From Maritimibacter alkaliphilus (GTDB lineage: Bacteria; Pseudomonadota; Alphaproteobacteria; Rhodobacterales; Rhodobacteraceae): a stretch of DNA of 64,000 bases. The stretch spans positions 1,178,001-1,242,000 of the forward strand of contig NZ_JAHVIT010000002.1 of NCBI RefSeq assembly GCF_019801605.1, read 5' to 3'. Positions 54,583 to 63,968 of this stretch are shown here, in pieces (position 1 is the first letter of the stretch; the number at the start of each line of letters is the position of its first letter). The position numbers were made by a program, and so were the translations under genes. The notes below the pieces were generated by a model, which saw only the letters and a list, made by a program, of their open reading frames with translations, made no database searches and was not told the origin of the DNA.

Positions 54583-55587
54583 TTGACCGCAACTGTGCTG
54601 ACCCCGCCTGCAAACCTCGACACGCTCACCGAGATACTTGTCGAGTTTCCGGACAACTTCCTTCTGATCGAGCTCTGCGGTGAATATGACCGCAACCTGA
54701 CCGAGATCGAGCAGAAGCTCACGGTGCAAATTCTCCGACGAGGCAACCAGCTTGCCGTCATCGGCGAAGGCCTTGCGGCGAAGGAGGCGGCAGAGGCGTT
54801 GCAGGCGCTCTATGCCCGTCTCGAGGCGGGCCGCGAAGTGGGCCCCGGCGACATCGACCGCCAACTGCGCATGAACAAGCCCGAGGCGCCCACCCGGGAC
54901 GGCAACCAGTTCGAGATGTTCCGCGGCGACACCGTGGAGATCAAGACGCGCAAGAAGATGGTCGAACCCCGGACCGAGGCCCAGAAGGCCTATGTCCAGA
55001 ATCTCTTCCAGAACGAGCTGGCCTTCGGCATCGGGCCGGCGGGCACCGGCAAGACCTACCTCGCCGTGGCGGTGGGGGTCTCGATGTTCATCGAGGGCGC
55101 GGTGGACAAGATCATCCTGTCCCGTCCGGCGGTCGAGGCCGGCGAGAAGCTGGGCTATCTGCCCGGCGACATGAAGGACAAGGTCGATCCCTACATGCAG
55201 CCGCTCTATGACGCGCTGAACGACTTCCTGCCCGGCAAGCAGCTCCAGAAGATGATGGAGGAGAAGACGATCGAGATCGCGCCGCTGGCCTTCATGCGCG
55301 GGCGGACCCTGTCGAACGCCTTCGTGGTGCTGGACGAGGCGCAGAACGCCACCTCGATGCAGATGAAGATGTTCCTGACCCGTTTGGGCGAGGGCTCCCG
55401 CATGGTGATTACCGGCGACCGCAGCCAGATCGACCTGCCGCGGGGCGTCAGCTCGGGCCTGCATGACGCGGAGCGCCTGCTGAAGGCGATCCCCAAGATC
55501 AGCTTCAACTACTTCACCTCGAAGGATGTGGTGCGTCACCCCCTTGTGGCGGCGATCATCGAGGCTTACGAGGCCGACGAAGCCTGA
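54583..55587 (+). CDS. PhoH family ATPase
   Basis: A 334-residue PhoH-like protein. An N-terminal KH-like part (residues 1-110) is followed by a P-loop ATPase with Walker [14 protein letters not shown] and Walker [15 protein letters not shown], and [16 protein letters not shown] further on. PhoH proteins act in RNA metabolism and stress responses and are routinely next to ybeY, as here. The start is TTG with GAGGAG 6 bases upstream. It begins the phoH-ybeY-corC-lnt series, although a repeat copy and a terminator interrupt the spacers. Confidence 0.92.
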   Translation: MTATVLTPPANLDTLTEILVEFPDNFLLIELCGEYDRNLTEIEQKLTVQILRRGNQLAVIGEGLAAKEAAEALQALYARLEAGREVGPGDIDRQLRMNKPEAPTRDGNQFEMFRGDTVEIKTRKKMVEPRTEAQKAYVQNLFQNELAFGIGPAGTGKTYLAVAVGVSMFIEGAVDKIILSRPAVEAGEKLGYLPGDMKDKVDPYMQPLYDALNDFLPGKQLQKMMEEKTIEIAPLAFMRGRTLSNAFVVLDEAQNATSMQMKMFLTRLGEGSRMVITGDRSQIDLPRGVSSGLHDAERLLKAIPKISFNYFTSKDVVRHPLVAAIIEAYEADEA

Positions 55588-55590
55588 CAG

Positions 55591-55650
55591 CCCGCCCCTT
55601 CATCTTTCCGCAAATACTCGCGGGGGTGTGGGGGCGGCAGCCCCCACCGG
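55591..55650. repeat. Dispersed intergenic repeat, copy 4
   Basis: CTTCATCTTTCCGCAAATAC, TCGCGGGGGTGTGGGGGCGG and CAGCCCCCACCGG, filling the phoH-ybeY spacer. It is the copy closest in the core to that at 60.3 kb, and its GGGGGC/GCCCCC arms form a hairpin 20 bases before the ybeY start. Confidence 0.75.
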
Positions 55651-55660
55651 ACCCGGAAAG

Positions 55661-56176
55661 ATGCTGACGGACCTGATGATCGAAGAGGCGGCCTGGGAGG
55701 CCGTCGACCTTGAGGAGATCGCCGAACGGGCCGCCCTGGCTGCGCTCGCGCATCACGACCTCGCCCCGGCGGACTGGGAAATTGCCGTTCTGGCCTGCAA
55801 CGATGCCCGCATCGCCGAGCTGAACGCCGAGTTCCGCGAGAAGCCCACGCCTACCAACGTGCTGTCCTGGCCGGCCGAGGATCTGGCCCCGGAGGCGCCG
55901 GGCGAGGCGCCCTATGCCCCCACGCCCGATCCGATGGAGCCAGGTGCCACGCCACTGGGGGATATCGCCATCGCCTGGGAAACCTGCCTGCGCGAAGCAG
56001 AGGCGGGCGGCATTCCGCTGACGGATCATCTGACGCATTTGATCCTTCACGCAACGCTCCATCTTTTGGGCTACGATCACATTCGTGACGAAGATGCCAC
56101 TTTGATGGAAACTATTGAGACCGGGATACTTGGCAAGATGGGTATCCCTGACCCATATTCGAGAGACGCCGGGTAG
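55661..56176 (+). CDS. ybeY: Endoribonuclease YbeY
   Basis: A 171-residue YbeY, the metallo-endoribonuclease of 16S rRNA 3' maturation and ribosome quality control. The zinc motif HxxxHxxxxxH is seen as [19 protein letters not shown]. Before it are [18 protein letters not shown] and [14 protein letters not shown], as in the family. The ATG at 55661 directly follows CGGAAAG. Its closeness to the hairpin of the repeat could affect translation. corC follows 26 bases downstream. Confidence 0.94.
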   Translation: MLTDLMIEEAAWEAVDLEEIAERAALAALAHHDLAPADWEIAVLACNDARIAELNAEFREKPTPTNVLSWPAEDLAPEAPGEAPYAPTPDPMEPGATPLGDIAIAWETCLREAEAGGIPLTDHLTHLILHATLHLLGYDHIRDEDATLMETIETGILGKMGIPDPYSRDAG

Positions 56177-56202
56177 TTCCCCGGCCAGCATGGAAAGGTA
56201 AG

Positions 56203-57123
56203 ATGGGCGAGACCACCGACGGGTCTTCTAGCGCAGCGCAAAGCGCGCTGCCTCAGAGCCAGAAAGAGACCGACGCGGGCGCAAGGCCTGCCACGGCACC
56301 GCAACAGGGCTGGCTTGGCCGGCTTTTCGGGGGCCAGCGGTCCCAGATCGATCCGCGCAGCTTGACGCAGCCGGGTCCAGTCACCTCGCCTCGTCCTGCC
56401 CACGGGATGATCAACCTGCGTCGTATGCGGGTCGAGGATGTCGCAATTCCCAAGGCCGAGATCGTGGCCGTCCCCGTGACCATCACGCGGGACGAACTGG
56501 TGCATGTGTTCCGCGAAAGCGGCATGACGCGCCTGCCGGTCTACCAGGGAACGCTGGACACGCCCATCGGGCTGATCCACCTCAAGGACTTCGCGCTTGA
56601 ACACGGGTTCAACGGCAAGGCTTCGCGGTTCTCCGTGAAGCGGATGCTGCGCCCGCTGCTCTTCGTGCCGCCCTCCATGCCGATCGGCGTGCTGCTGCAG
56701 AAGATGCAGACCGAGCGCCGGCACATGGCGCTGGTGATCGACGAATACGGCGGGGTCGACGGGCTCGTGACCATCGAGGACCTGATCGAACAGGTCATCG
56801 GCGAGATCGAGGACGAGCACGACGTGGACGAGGTCGCGCCGTTCCAGAAGGAAGCATCGGGCTCCTACCTCGCGCTCGCCAAGACGCCGCTCGAGGATTT
56901 CGAGGGCGCCACGGGGGTCTCCCTGACCGAGGACGACGGCATCGACGAGGAGGAGATCGATACGCTTGGCGGTCTGGTCTTCATGCTCTCGGGCCGGGTT
57001 CCCGCCCGCGGTGAGGTCGTCCCCCATCCGGCGGGCCACGAGTTCGAGGTGGTCGATGCCGATCCGCGCCGCATCAAGCGGCTGCGCGTCCGGCTGAAGG
57101 CGCCCGAAACCGAGGCCGCCTGA
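56203..57123 (+). CDS. CorC/HlyC-type CBS-domain protein
   Basis: A 306-residue cytoplasmic protein of the CorC/YbeX family: two CBS domains (VEDVAIPKAEIVAVPVTITR, then LFVPPSMPIGVLLQKMQTER) with the DEYGGVDGLVTIEDLIEQVI signature, and a C-terminal transporter-associated domain (LGGLVFMLSGRVPARGEVV). It is linked to magnesium and cobalt efflux in enterobacteria, without a membrane part of its own here. Adjacency ybeY-corC-lnt is conserved across many proteobacteria. It starts at ATG with GGAAAGG upstream. Confidence 0.92.
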   Translation: MGETTDGSSSAAQSALPQSQKETDAGARPATAPQQGWLGRLFGGQRSQIDPRSLTQPGPVTSPRPAHGMINLRRMRVEDVAIPKAEIVAVPVTITRDELVHVFRESGMTRLPVYQGTLDTPIGLIHLKDFALEHGFNGKASRFSVKRMLRPLLFVPPSMPIGVLLQKMQTERRHMALVIDEYGGVDGLVTIEDLIEQVIGEIEDEHDVDEVAPFQKEASGSYLALAKTPLEDFEGATGVSLTEDDGIDEEEIDTLGGLVFMLSGRVPARGEVVPHPAGHEFEVVDADPRRIKRLRVRLKAPETEAA

Positions 57124-57236
57124 CGGACGCCGGGATCGGGCGCCGGGATCGGACGTCCGGATCGGGTTGGCCGGATCACCTTGGTCCGGCCTGACCTTCA
57201 CAGCGTCCGATCACGCACAGGTTAACCCAAATCGAC

Positions 57237-57270
57237 TGCGCCCCCGCATGGCCGGGGGCGCATTCCGTTT
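57237..57270 (+). terminator. Rho-independent terminator between corC and lnt
   Basis: TGCGCCCCCG and CGGGGGCGCA pair (57237-57246 with 57253-57262), followed by TTCCGTTT, so lnt probably has its own promoter. Confidence 0.72.
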
Positions 57271-57337
57271 CTGGGCCTGCTAAAGCTCGGGCAAGGCGCC
57301 CTCGACACGGGCGCAAAGAGGCACGGGTCGGGGGATC

Positions 57338-58972
57338 ATGCAGACACTCGTTCACTGGATCGCCGGTTGCAGCCGCCGCGCACGCACCGCTCAGGCCGCC
57401 GGGGCGGGGCTGCTGCTGGCCCTCGGGCAGGCGCCGGTCAACCTCTGGCCCGTGGCGCCTCTCGGGGCGGCGGGGCTTTTCCTGCTGATCGCGGCCGCCC
57501 CCAGCCGCCGCGGCGCCTTCTTCGCCGGATGGGCCGGGGGCGGGGCCTATTTCGCCCTCGCGCTCAGCTGGATCATCGAGCCCTTCATGGTCGACGTGGC
57601 CCGGCACGGCTGGATGGCCCCCTTCGCCCTCGTCTTCATGGCCTTCGGGCTGGCGCTCTTCTGGGGCGCCGCCGCCCTGCTGGCGCGCGAGGCGGTGCTG
57701 TGGCGTCGCCCGGCGTCGTCCCGAAGCGAAGCCGTGACCGAGGATGGGCGCCCCTATGCGGGCGTCGATCTGCTGTCGGTCCTGGCCGTCACCGGGGCAC
57801 TCGGCGGGGCGGAGCTGCTGCGGGCCTATGTCTTCACCGGCTTCCCCTGGGCCACGATCGGGCACGGGCTGATCGACAGCCCGCTGTTGCCGCTGTCACG
57901 GATCGCCGGGGCAGGGGGCCTGACCTTCGTGCTGCTGGCGGTGGGGGCGGGGCTGACGCTCGCGCTCTGCCGCCCCTGGCCGCGGCTCGCGCTCTGGGGC
58001 GCAGGCGTCGCCATGCTCTTCGGCCTTGCCGCCGCGATCCGCCCGCAACTGCCGATCCCCGAGGACGCCCCGATCATCCGCCTCGTGCAGCCCAACGCCT
58101 CGCAGCGCGACAAGTGGCGTGACGAGATGATGCCCGTCTTCTTCGACCGGATGGTGGATTTCACCGCTGCCCCGCCGCGCCCGCCCGCGACGCGCCGTCC
58201 CGATGTGGTGGTCTGGCCCGAGACGGCACTGGCCTGGCCGCTGGAGGTGGCGGAGGTGCTGACAACCACGATCATGCGCAACGCGGGCGGCTCTGCCGTC
58301 GTCGTGGGCGCGAACCGGCGCGAAAATGGGCGGTGGTACAATGCCTTGGCCCTGCTCGGACCCGACGGAACCCCGGCGGCGGTCTACGATAAATCGCATC
58401 TGGTCCCGTTCGGGGAATACGTGCCCTTCGGCGATCTGCTGGGCGCGCTCGGCATCGAGGGCATGGCGACGCGGGATGGATACGGTTTCTCCTCCGGCCC
58501 CGGGCCGTCGCTGGTGGAACTGCCTGGCGTCGGTTCCGCGTTGCCGCTGATCTGCTACGAGGCGGTCTTCCCGCAGGACATCCTCGATGCGCCGGCGCGG
58601 CCCCGGATGCTGCTCCAGATCACGAATGACGCCTGGTTTGGAAATATTTCCGGGCCTTATCAGCATCTTGCCCAGGCCCGCCTGCGGGCCGCGGAACAGG
58701 CGCTGCCGCTGGCGAGGGTCGCCAACACCGGGGTTTCCGCGATGATCGACGCCAGCGGAACGGTCACCGGATCGCTGCCGCTGAACGCCGCCGGCTGGCG
58801 CGACCTGCCGCTGCCGCCGGCCGGTGCGCCCACGCCCTACAGCCGCACCGGGGACGGGCCGATCGCGGTGCTTTTCCTGCTCTGTCTTTTGATCGCTCCG
58901 GCCCTTCAGGGTCGCCGCAGAGTCCCGCATTCGTCGGAGAAGGACGTTGACGCACCGGAAAAGGGGGCATAG
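57338..58972 (+). CDS. lnt: Apolipoprotein N-acyltransferase
   Basis: A 544-residue inner-membrane enzyme acylating the N-terminal Cys of lipoproteins, the last step of lipoprotein maturation. The N-terminal half has about seven hydrophobic segments; the C-terminal half is a nitrilase-like domain in the periplasm. The Glu-Lys-Cys triad is in [11 protein letters not shown] (Glu), [20 protein letters not shown] (Lys) and [11 protein letters not shown] (Cys). [20 protein letters not shown] confirms the family. It supplies the machinery needed for the several lipoproteins in this window. metK follows, with the riboswitch between. Confidence 0.95.
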   Translation: MQTLVHWIAGCSRRARTAQAAGAGLLLALGQAPVNLWPVAPLGAAGLFLLIAAAPSRRGAFFAGWAGGGAYFALALSWIIEPFMVDVARHGWMAPFALVFMAFGLALFWGAAALLAREAVLWRRPASSRSEAVTEDGRPYAGVDLLSVLAVTGALGGAELLRAYVFTGFPWATIGHGLIDSPLLPLSRIAGAGGLTFVLLAVGAGLTLALCRPWPRLALWGAGVAMLFGLAAAIRPQLPIPEDAPIIRLVQPNASQRDKWRDEMMPVFFDRMVDFTAAPPRPPATRRPDVVVWPETALAWPLEVAEVLTTTIMRNAGGSAVVVGANRRENGRWYNALALLGPDGTPAAVYDKSHLVPFGEYVPFGDLLGALGIEGMATRDGYGFSSGPGPSLVELPGVGSALPLICYEAVFPQDILDAPARPRMLLQITNDAWFGNISGPYQHLAQARLRAAEQALPLARVANTGVSAMIDASGTVTGSLPLNAAGWRDLPLPPAGAPTPYSRTGDGPIAVLFLLCLLIAPALQGRRRVPHSSEKDVDAPEKGA

Positions 58973-58985
58973 GCAAGAGGAACTG

Positions 58986-59031
58986 CCGCCCCAACGGCTT
59001 CCTGACGGGGTGGGTCAACACCAATGGAGCA
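58986..59031 (+). ncRNA. SAM/SAH riboswitch before metK
   Basis: A short H-type pseudoknot element of the SAM/SAH class. A 7-bp stem pairs 58986-58992 with 59007-59013 around the 14-base loop AACGGCTTCCTGAC (58993-59006), nearly identical to the loop of known members. The downstream GGAGCA (59026-59031) can pair with GCTTCC of the loop. That strand contains the ribosome-binding site GGAG, 10 bases before the metK ATG. Binding of S-adenosylmethionine would therefore hide the ribosome-binding site and turn off MetK when its product is plentiful. The linker between stem and GGAGCA is about 12 bases. Confidence 0.87.
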
Positions 59032-59039
59032 CCATAATC

Positions 59040-60221
59040 ATGACACGTCGGAACTACATCTTCACCTCTGAATCCGTTTCAGAGGGCCACCCGGATAAGG
59101 TCTGTGACCGGATCTCCGATGCTGTCCTGGACGCGCTTCTGGCCGAAGAGCCGGAAGCCCGGGTGGCCTGTGAAACCTTCGCCACGACCAACCGGGTCGT
59201 GATCGGCGGTGAAATCGGCCTCAGCGATCAGGACAAGCTGCACCAGTACATGGAGGCAGTGGACGGCATCGCGCGCGACTGCATCAAGGACATCGGCTAC
59301 GAGCAGGACAAGTTCCACCATGAGACGGTGGAAATCACAAACCTGCTGCACGAGCAGTCCGCGCATATCGCGCAGGGTGTGAACGCCTCGAACGAGAAGG
59401 ACGAGGGTGCCGGCGACCAGGGCATCATGTTCGGCTTCGCCACGAACGAAACCGAGGCGCTGATGCCCGCCCCGATCCAGTACGCCCACAAGATCCTGCG
59501 CCGCCTGGCCGAGGTCCGCAAGAACGGCACCGAGCCGACACTGCGCCCCGACGCCAAGAGCCAGGTCTCGCTGCGCTACGAGAACGGCGTGCCGGTGGAG
59601 ATCACCCAGCTGGTGCTCTCGACGCAGCATGCGGACGAGGCGCAGACCAGCGCCGACATCCGCGCCATCGTGGAGCCCTACATCCGCGAGGTCGTGCCCG
59701 AGGAATGGCTGACCAAGAACACCGAGTGGTGGATCAACCCGACCGGCAAGTTCGTCATCGGCGGCCCTGACGGGGACGCGGGCCTGACGGGTCGCAAGAT
59801 CATCGTGGACACCTACGGCGGGGCCGCGCCCCACGGCGGCGGTGCCTTCTCGGGCAAGGATCCGACCAAGGTCGACCGCTCTGCCGCCTATGCTGCACGT
59901 TACCTCGCCAAGAACGTGGTCGCCGCCGGCATGGCCGACAAGTGCACGATCCAGCTCTCCTACGCGATCGGCATCTCCAAGCCGCTCTCGATCTACGCCG
60001 ACACCTATGGCACCGGCAACGTGGACGAGGCCGAGATCGAGAAGGCCGTGGCCCGGTGCATGGACCTGACCCCGCGCGGCATCCGCGAGCACCTGGCCCT
60101 CAACAAGCCGATCTACCAGCGGACCGCGGCCTACGGCCACTTCGGTCGTCTGCCGGACGAGGACGGCGGCTTCTCCTGGGAGAAGACCGATCTCGTCGAG
60201 GCGCTGAAGAAAGCGATTTGA
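59040..60221 (+). CDS. metK: S-adenosylmethionine synthase
   Basis: A 393-residue MetK making S-adenosylmethionine from ATP and methionine. It has [20 protein letters not shown] at the N-terminus, [16 protein letters not shown] (the ATP/methionine motif) and [20 protein letters not shown] (the Lys/Asp/Gly-rich P-loop-like motif). The ATG at 59040 follows the riboswitch's GGAG by 10 bases; the in-frame ATG at 58947 would run through the riboswitch and overlap lnt. A perfect terminator follows the stop. Confidence 0.97.
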   Translation: MTRRNYIFTSESVSEGHPDKVCDRISDAVLDALLAEEPEARVACETFATTNRVVIGGEIGLSDQDKLHQYMEAVDGIARDCIKDIGYEQDKFHHETVEITNLLHEQSAHIAQGVNASNEKDEGAGDQGIMFGFATNETEALMPAPIQYAHKILRRLAEVRKNGTEPTLRPDAKSQVSLRYENGVPVEITQLVLSTQHADEAQTSADIRAIVEPYIREVVPEEWLTKNTEWWINPTGKFVIGGPDGDAGLTGRKIIVDTYGGAAPHGGGAFSGKDPTKVDRSAAYAARYLAKNVVAAGMADKCTIQLSYAIGISKPLSIYADTYGTGNVDEAEIEKAVARCMDLTPRGIREHLALNKPIYQRTAAYGHFGRLPDEDGGFSWEKTDLVEALKKAI

Positions 60222-60243
60222 GCCGCAAGGCCACGACACATCG

Positions 60244-60270
60244 AAAGGCCCCGCCATGGCGGGGCCTTTT
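60244..60270 (+). terminator. Rho-independent terminator of metK
   Basis: AAAGGCCCCGCC and GGCGGGGCCTTT form a perfect 12-bp stem (60244-60255 with 60258-60269) ending in TTTT. Confidence 0.9.
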
Positions 60271-60290
60271 CGCATCCCGCGCCCAGTGGG

Positions 60291-60362
60291 CCCTCCCTTC
60301 ATCTTTCCCCGAAATACTCCGGGGGAATTGCCCCGCCCCGCGGGGCAAGGGGGCAGAGCCCC
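60291..60362. repeat. Dispersed intergenic repeat, copy 5
   Basis: CTTCATCTTTCCCCGAAATA, CTCCGGGGGAATTGCCCCGC and CCCGCGGGGCAAGGGGGCAG mark the core and its GGGGC/GCCCC arms. It stands between metK and trmB. The next 200 bases include several short AATTTTC/GAAAATT inverted copies (60413-60520), an A/T-rich island unlike the surroundings. Confidence 0.75.
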
Positions 60363-60581
60363 ATGCTGTCGTGGACAGCGCCCTTCAGTCTTCCCGCAAC
60401 GTTCGGTTCGGAAAATTCGAATTTTCCGGTTGCAGACCCTCTTGCCCGCCACTCCGTTCCCCACGCGCGCCCAAGAATTTTCGAAAATTCTTGGGAAAAT
60501 TCTTCGAAGAATTTTCCGCCCCGGCCCTCCGCCGGTGCTTCACCATTGAAAACTGCGCCTCACAAGGCTATCGGGCGGCCC

Positions 60582-61301
60582 ATGAGCGAAGACAGACACC
60601 CCACCGGCGCCCCCTGGCGCAACTTCTATGGCCGCTTCAAGGGCAAGGGCCTGCGCAAGTCGCAGGAGGCCTATCTTGACGAGGACCTCGCAGAGCTCTC
60701 CCCCGGCAAGGTCGGCTGGGAGGAGAACCCCGACCGGCTCCCGCTCGATCTGGAGGCGCTCTTCGGGGGACGGGAGGTCTGGCTCGAAGTCGGCTTCGGC
60801 GGCGGCGAGCACCTCGTCCACCAGGCCAGCAGCAACCCGGATGTCGGCATCATCGGGGCCGAGCCCTACATCAACGGCGTCGCCATGCTGCTGGGGAAGA
60901 TCCGCGAGGCGGGGGTGAGCAATCTTGCCGTCCATCCCGGCGATGCGCGCGATCTCTTCGACGTGCTGCCCGAGGCCTCGGTTTCCCGTGCCTTCCTGCT
61001 CTACCCCGATCCCTGGCCTAAGAAGCGCCACCACCGGCGTCGCTTCGTCACGCCAGAGCACCTCGAACCGCTGGCGCGGGTGCTGAAGCCGGGCGCGATC
61101 TTCCGGGTCGCCACGGATATCCCCGACTACGTGCGCCAGACGTTGCAGGAAGTGCCGAAGGCGGGCTTCGACTGGCTCGCCGAAGGGCCCACCGACTGGC
61201 GTGAGCCCTGGGGAGACTGGATTTCGACCCGCTACGAGCAGAAGGCCCTGCGCGAGGATCGTACCCCCCATTACCTGACCTTCCGCCGTCGCGAGAGCTG
61301 A
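60582..61301 (+). CDS. trmB: tRNA (guanine-N7-)-methyltransferase
   Basis: A 239-residue TrmB, which makes m7G46 in tRNAs using S-adenosylmethionine. The SAM-binding loop is VWLEVGFGGGEHLVHQA, followed by GIIGAEPYINGVAMLL, the catalytic Asp motif FLLYPDPWPKKRHHRRRFV, and FRVATDIPDYVRQTL. The start at 60582 (MSEDRHPTGAPWRNFYG) fits the family. The longer frame upstream would cross the repeat. Placement after metK is common in Rhodobacterales. Confidence 0.95.
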   Translation: MSEDRHPTGAPWRNFYGRFKGKGLRKSQEAYLDEDLAELSPGKVGWEENPDRLPLDLEALFGGREVWLEVGFGGGEHLVHQASSNPDVGIIGAEPYINGVAMLLGKIREAGVSNLAVHPGDARDLFDVLPEASVSRAFLLYPDPWPKKRHHRRRFVTPEHLEPLARVLKPGAIFRVATDIPDYVRQTLQEVPKAGFDWLAEGPTDWREPWGDWISTRYEQKALREDRTPHYLTFRRRES

Positions 61302-61495
61302 GGCCAGACCCTCCGGTCCGGCCGGCTTGCACGCCGCGGTGTGTTGGCCCCCGACGTGCCTGGACATCGCCAAGGCATGATCCTCCCGCGCCGAGGGGGC
61401 GCTGACGGGGCTCCGCCAGCCGGGCGTCCGGCCGCAGGGCTCCGAGGCAGGGCGCCGTCGCAGGGCTCTGTCGGGGCCCGCCGCGCTTCCGGGCC

Positions 61496-62905
61496 TCAGA
61501 CCGGCTCTGCCGTCAGCCAGACCCCGCCCTCGGGCCGCAGGGTGATGATCATCACCGGCTCCGGCTCCCGTCCCGGCACGGCCCGGAAGCGGTAGCGCGC
61601 CAGCAGCGTGGCCAGGATGATCACCGCCTCCTGCATCGCGAAGGAGGCCCCGATGCAGATCCGGGGCCCGTCGCCGAAGGGCAGGTAGGCGTAGCGCGGG
61701 ATCGCCTTGCGGTCCGCGAACCGCCCGGGCCGGAAGCTGTCGGGCGCCTCCCAGAGCAGGTGGTTCCGGTGCAGCGCGTAGATCGGCACCATCACCGTGT
61801 CGCCGCGCCGCACCTCGCGCCCGCAGAGCGTGTCATCCTCCTGCGCCGTGCGCGAGATGATCCCGGCGGCGGGGTAGAGCCGCAGCGTCTCTTCCACGAT
61901 CTGCCGGGTGAAGGGCAGCCGTGCCACGTCCTCCGCTGTGGCCGCCCGCTCGCCGAGCACGGCGCGCGCCTCTGCGCGGGCGGCCTCCTGCGCATCCTCG
62001 TCGAAGGCGCAGAGGTAGAGCCCCCAGCCCAGCGTCAGCGCCGTGGTTTCGTGGCCCGCGACGATGAAGGTCAGCAGGTTGTCGCGCAACTCGTCCCGGT
62101 TCATCTGGCGCCCGGTCTCGCCGTCCTTGGCCTGCATCAGCAGGTCCAGCAGGTCGGGCACCTCCGAGGCGCCCTGCCGCTTGCGGCGCTCGATGGCCTC
62201 ATCGGCCACGCTCTTCATCTTGCGCAGGGCGGGGCCGCTCTTCAGCCGTCCGGGGCGTGGCACCCACTCGGGCATCCCCAGCAGATCGGGCAGCGAGACG
62301 CGCCCGGCGGCAGCGATATATGCGTCGATGGCGCGGTGCACGCCGCCCCGGTCGAAGCCCTCGCCGCCCGAGAAGGTCACATCCGAGATCACCTCGAAGG
62401 TGGCGCGCACCATCTGGTCGTAGAGGTCCAGCGGCTTGCCGTGGGCGGCGGCGATCCGGCGGCTGGCGGCCTCGGCGGCGGCGGACATGACGGGGGCGAG
62501 GGCGGCCACGTTGCGGTGCGAGAAGACCGGCGCGGCGGCGCGGCGCTGCCAGCGCCAGTGCGCGCCCTCGGCGATGAAGAGGCTCTCGCCGATCGCGGGG
62601 CGCAGCAGGGTCTTGGTCACGTCGGACTTGGGATAGCTCTCGACCTTTTCCAGCAGCACGCGGCGGATCGCGTCCGGATCCATCAGCATGTGCCAGCGGA
62701 CCCCCATCTTGCCCGAGACGATGGGCTGGCGCGTGGCGATCTCGGGCAGGATGGTCAGCACGTTGCGCCGGGCCGCGGCGAGCGAGCCGAACAGGCCCAG
62801 CGGCCGCGTCACGAGGGGTGCGCGGACGGGCAGGGGGCCGGGCTGGTCGGGGGCCGGCGTGCGGGCGGCAGGGCCGCCGCGGGGCGGGAGGGCTGTATCG
62901 CTCAT
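61496..62905 (-). CDS. Cytochrome P450
   Basis: A 469-residue soluble P450. The I-helix is LLTFIVAGHETTALTLGWGL with the AGHETT oxygen-activating motif. ExxR is in IVEETLRLYPAAGII. The haem-binding loop is LPFGDGPRICIGASFAMQEA with the proximal Cys. AHWRWQRRAAAPVFSHRNVA is typical of the CYP4/CYP102-like bacterial lineage that includes fatty-acid hydroxylases. No ferredoxin or reductase gene is adjacent. The ATG at 62905 is preferred, as the region upstream lies in the next gene's promoter. The substrate is unknown. Confidence 0.92.
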   Translation of the reverse strand: MSDTALPPRGGPAARTPAPDQPGPLPVRAPLVTRPLGLFGSLAAARRNVLTILPEIATRQPIVSGKMGVRWHMLMDPDAIRRVLLEKVESYPKSDVTKTLLRPAIGESLFIAEGAHWRWQRRAAAPVFSHRNVAALAPVMSAAAEAASRRIAAAHGKPLDLYDQMVRATFEVISDVTFSGGEGFDRGGVHRAIDAYIAAAGRVSLPDLLGMPEWVPRPGRLKSGPALRKMKSVADEAIERRKRQGASEVPDLLDLLMQAKDGETGRQMNRDELRDNLLTFIVAGHETTALTLGWGLYLCAFDEDAQEAARAEARAVLGERAATAEDVARLPFTRQIVEETLRLYPAAGIISRTAQEDDTLCGREVRRGDTVMVPIYALHRNHLLWEAPDSFRPGRFADRKAIPRYAYLPFGDGPRICIGASFAMQEAVIILATLLARYRFRAVPGREPEPVMIITLRPEGGVWLTAEPV

Positions 62906-63052
62906 GACCGGAATATAGGGCCTGCGTGCAACAGGCCAATGTCCCCGTGCAGCCGGTGTCTTGCACCGCCGTTCAAAAAGCCTAGGTCGGGCGGGAGATT
63001 GCATGAGACGCATGGCTGGGCTATCCGGATCATGCCCCCAAGGAGGACCCGG

Positions 63053-63805
63053 ATGTTTCGCAAACTGATCCCGCTGGCCCTGTGCATGGCCGCTGCTGCC
63101 TGTACGAACCCAAATGACATGGACGGGACCACGCCGGACCTTGGCGATTTCCTTCTGGGACACAATATCGTGGTCGCCTCCAAGGCGCAGGAAGGCCCGA
63201 TGTCCCGCACCGCCTCCGAGGCGGAGTGGAAGACCGCGATGACCGACGCCATGCAGGAGCGCTTCGGCCGCTACGATGGCGATCATTACTACCACATCGG
63301 CACCAGCATCGAGGGCTACGTCCTCGCCCAGCCGGGCATTCCGCTGGTGCTGTCGCCCAAGTCGATCCTGCTGGTGAATGTCACCGTCTGGGATGACGAA
63401 CTGGGCAAGAAGCTGAACGAGAAGCCGCACACCATCTCGGTGATCGAGACCTTCGGCGGCCATTCGATCATGGGCTCGGGCTACACGATGGAGCCGGAAG
63501 AGCAGATGCGCGGACTGGCGCGCAACGCCGCCAAGGAGATCGAGCGCTGGATGCTGGAAAACCGCGAGTGGTTCGGCAAGAGCGTGGCGCCGACCTCGCT
63601 GAAGGCACCGGCCCCCGCCGCCAGCATGACGGCAGGCACGACGGCTGCGACGGCCGCCAGCCCCGCGGCCACCGCCGCGACGCCGACCCCCGCCGCGAGC
63701 ACCGCCACGACGGCGGTTCCGGCGGCCACCACACCCACCCCGGGTGCGCAGGCGGTCTTCGCCCCGGCGATCGAACCCGAGGTCCTGGGGCCGAACCTTC
63801 CCTGA
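63053..63805 (+). CDS. Lipoprotein with Ala/Thr/Pro-rich tail, unknown function
   Basis: A 250-residue lipoprotein. MFRKLIPLALCMAAAACTNP has a lipobox with Cys17. Residues 30-180 form a domain with LGDFLLGHNIVVASKAQEGP, RYDGDHYYHIGTSIEGYVLA and KSILLVNVTVWDDELGKKLN; I do not recognise it, although it recurs in Rhodobacteraceae. Residues 185-235 are a low-complexity Ala/Thr/Pro run of imperfect repeats that is probably unfolded. AGGAGG is 8 bases upstream. It stands alone between a P450 and the tuf region. Confidence 0.78.
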   Translation: MFRKLIPLALCMAAAACTNPNDMDGTTPDLGDFLLGHNIVVASKAQEGPMSRTASEAEWKTAMTDAMQERFGRYDGDHYYHIGTSIEGYVLAQPGIPLVLSPKSILLVNVTVWDDELGKKLNEKPHTISVIETFGGHSIMGSGYTMEPEEQMRGLARNAAKEIERWMLENREWFGKSVAPTSLKAPAPAASMTAGTTAATAASPAATAATPTPAASTATTAVPAATTPTPGAQAVFAPAIEPEVLGPNLP

Positions 63806-63968
63806 CCCCTCTTTATAGTTCATCGGCGTCCGGGGTCCGGGCGTCACACCCCGGGAATCGCAGGCGCGATCCGATGCGAGCGCTTGATTTTCCCCTTCGG
63901 AGGCAATAAATGCCGCCCGGAGACGAAACGGGCCGGGCTGGCCCCACAAACCAGAGGCTCCTTGCATC

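Noticed and set aside
57180..57337. tRNA gene between corC and lnt
   Set aside because: The only structure is a simple GC-rich terminator hairpin; no cloverleaf or TTCGAATC-like arm can be drawn.
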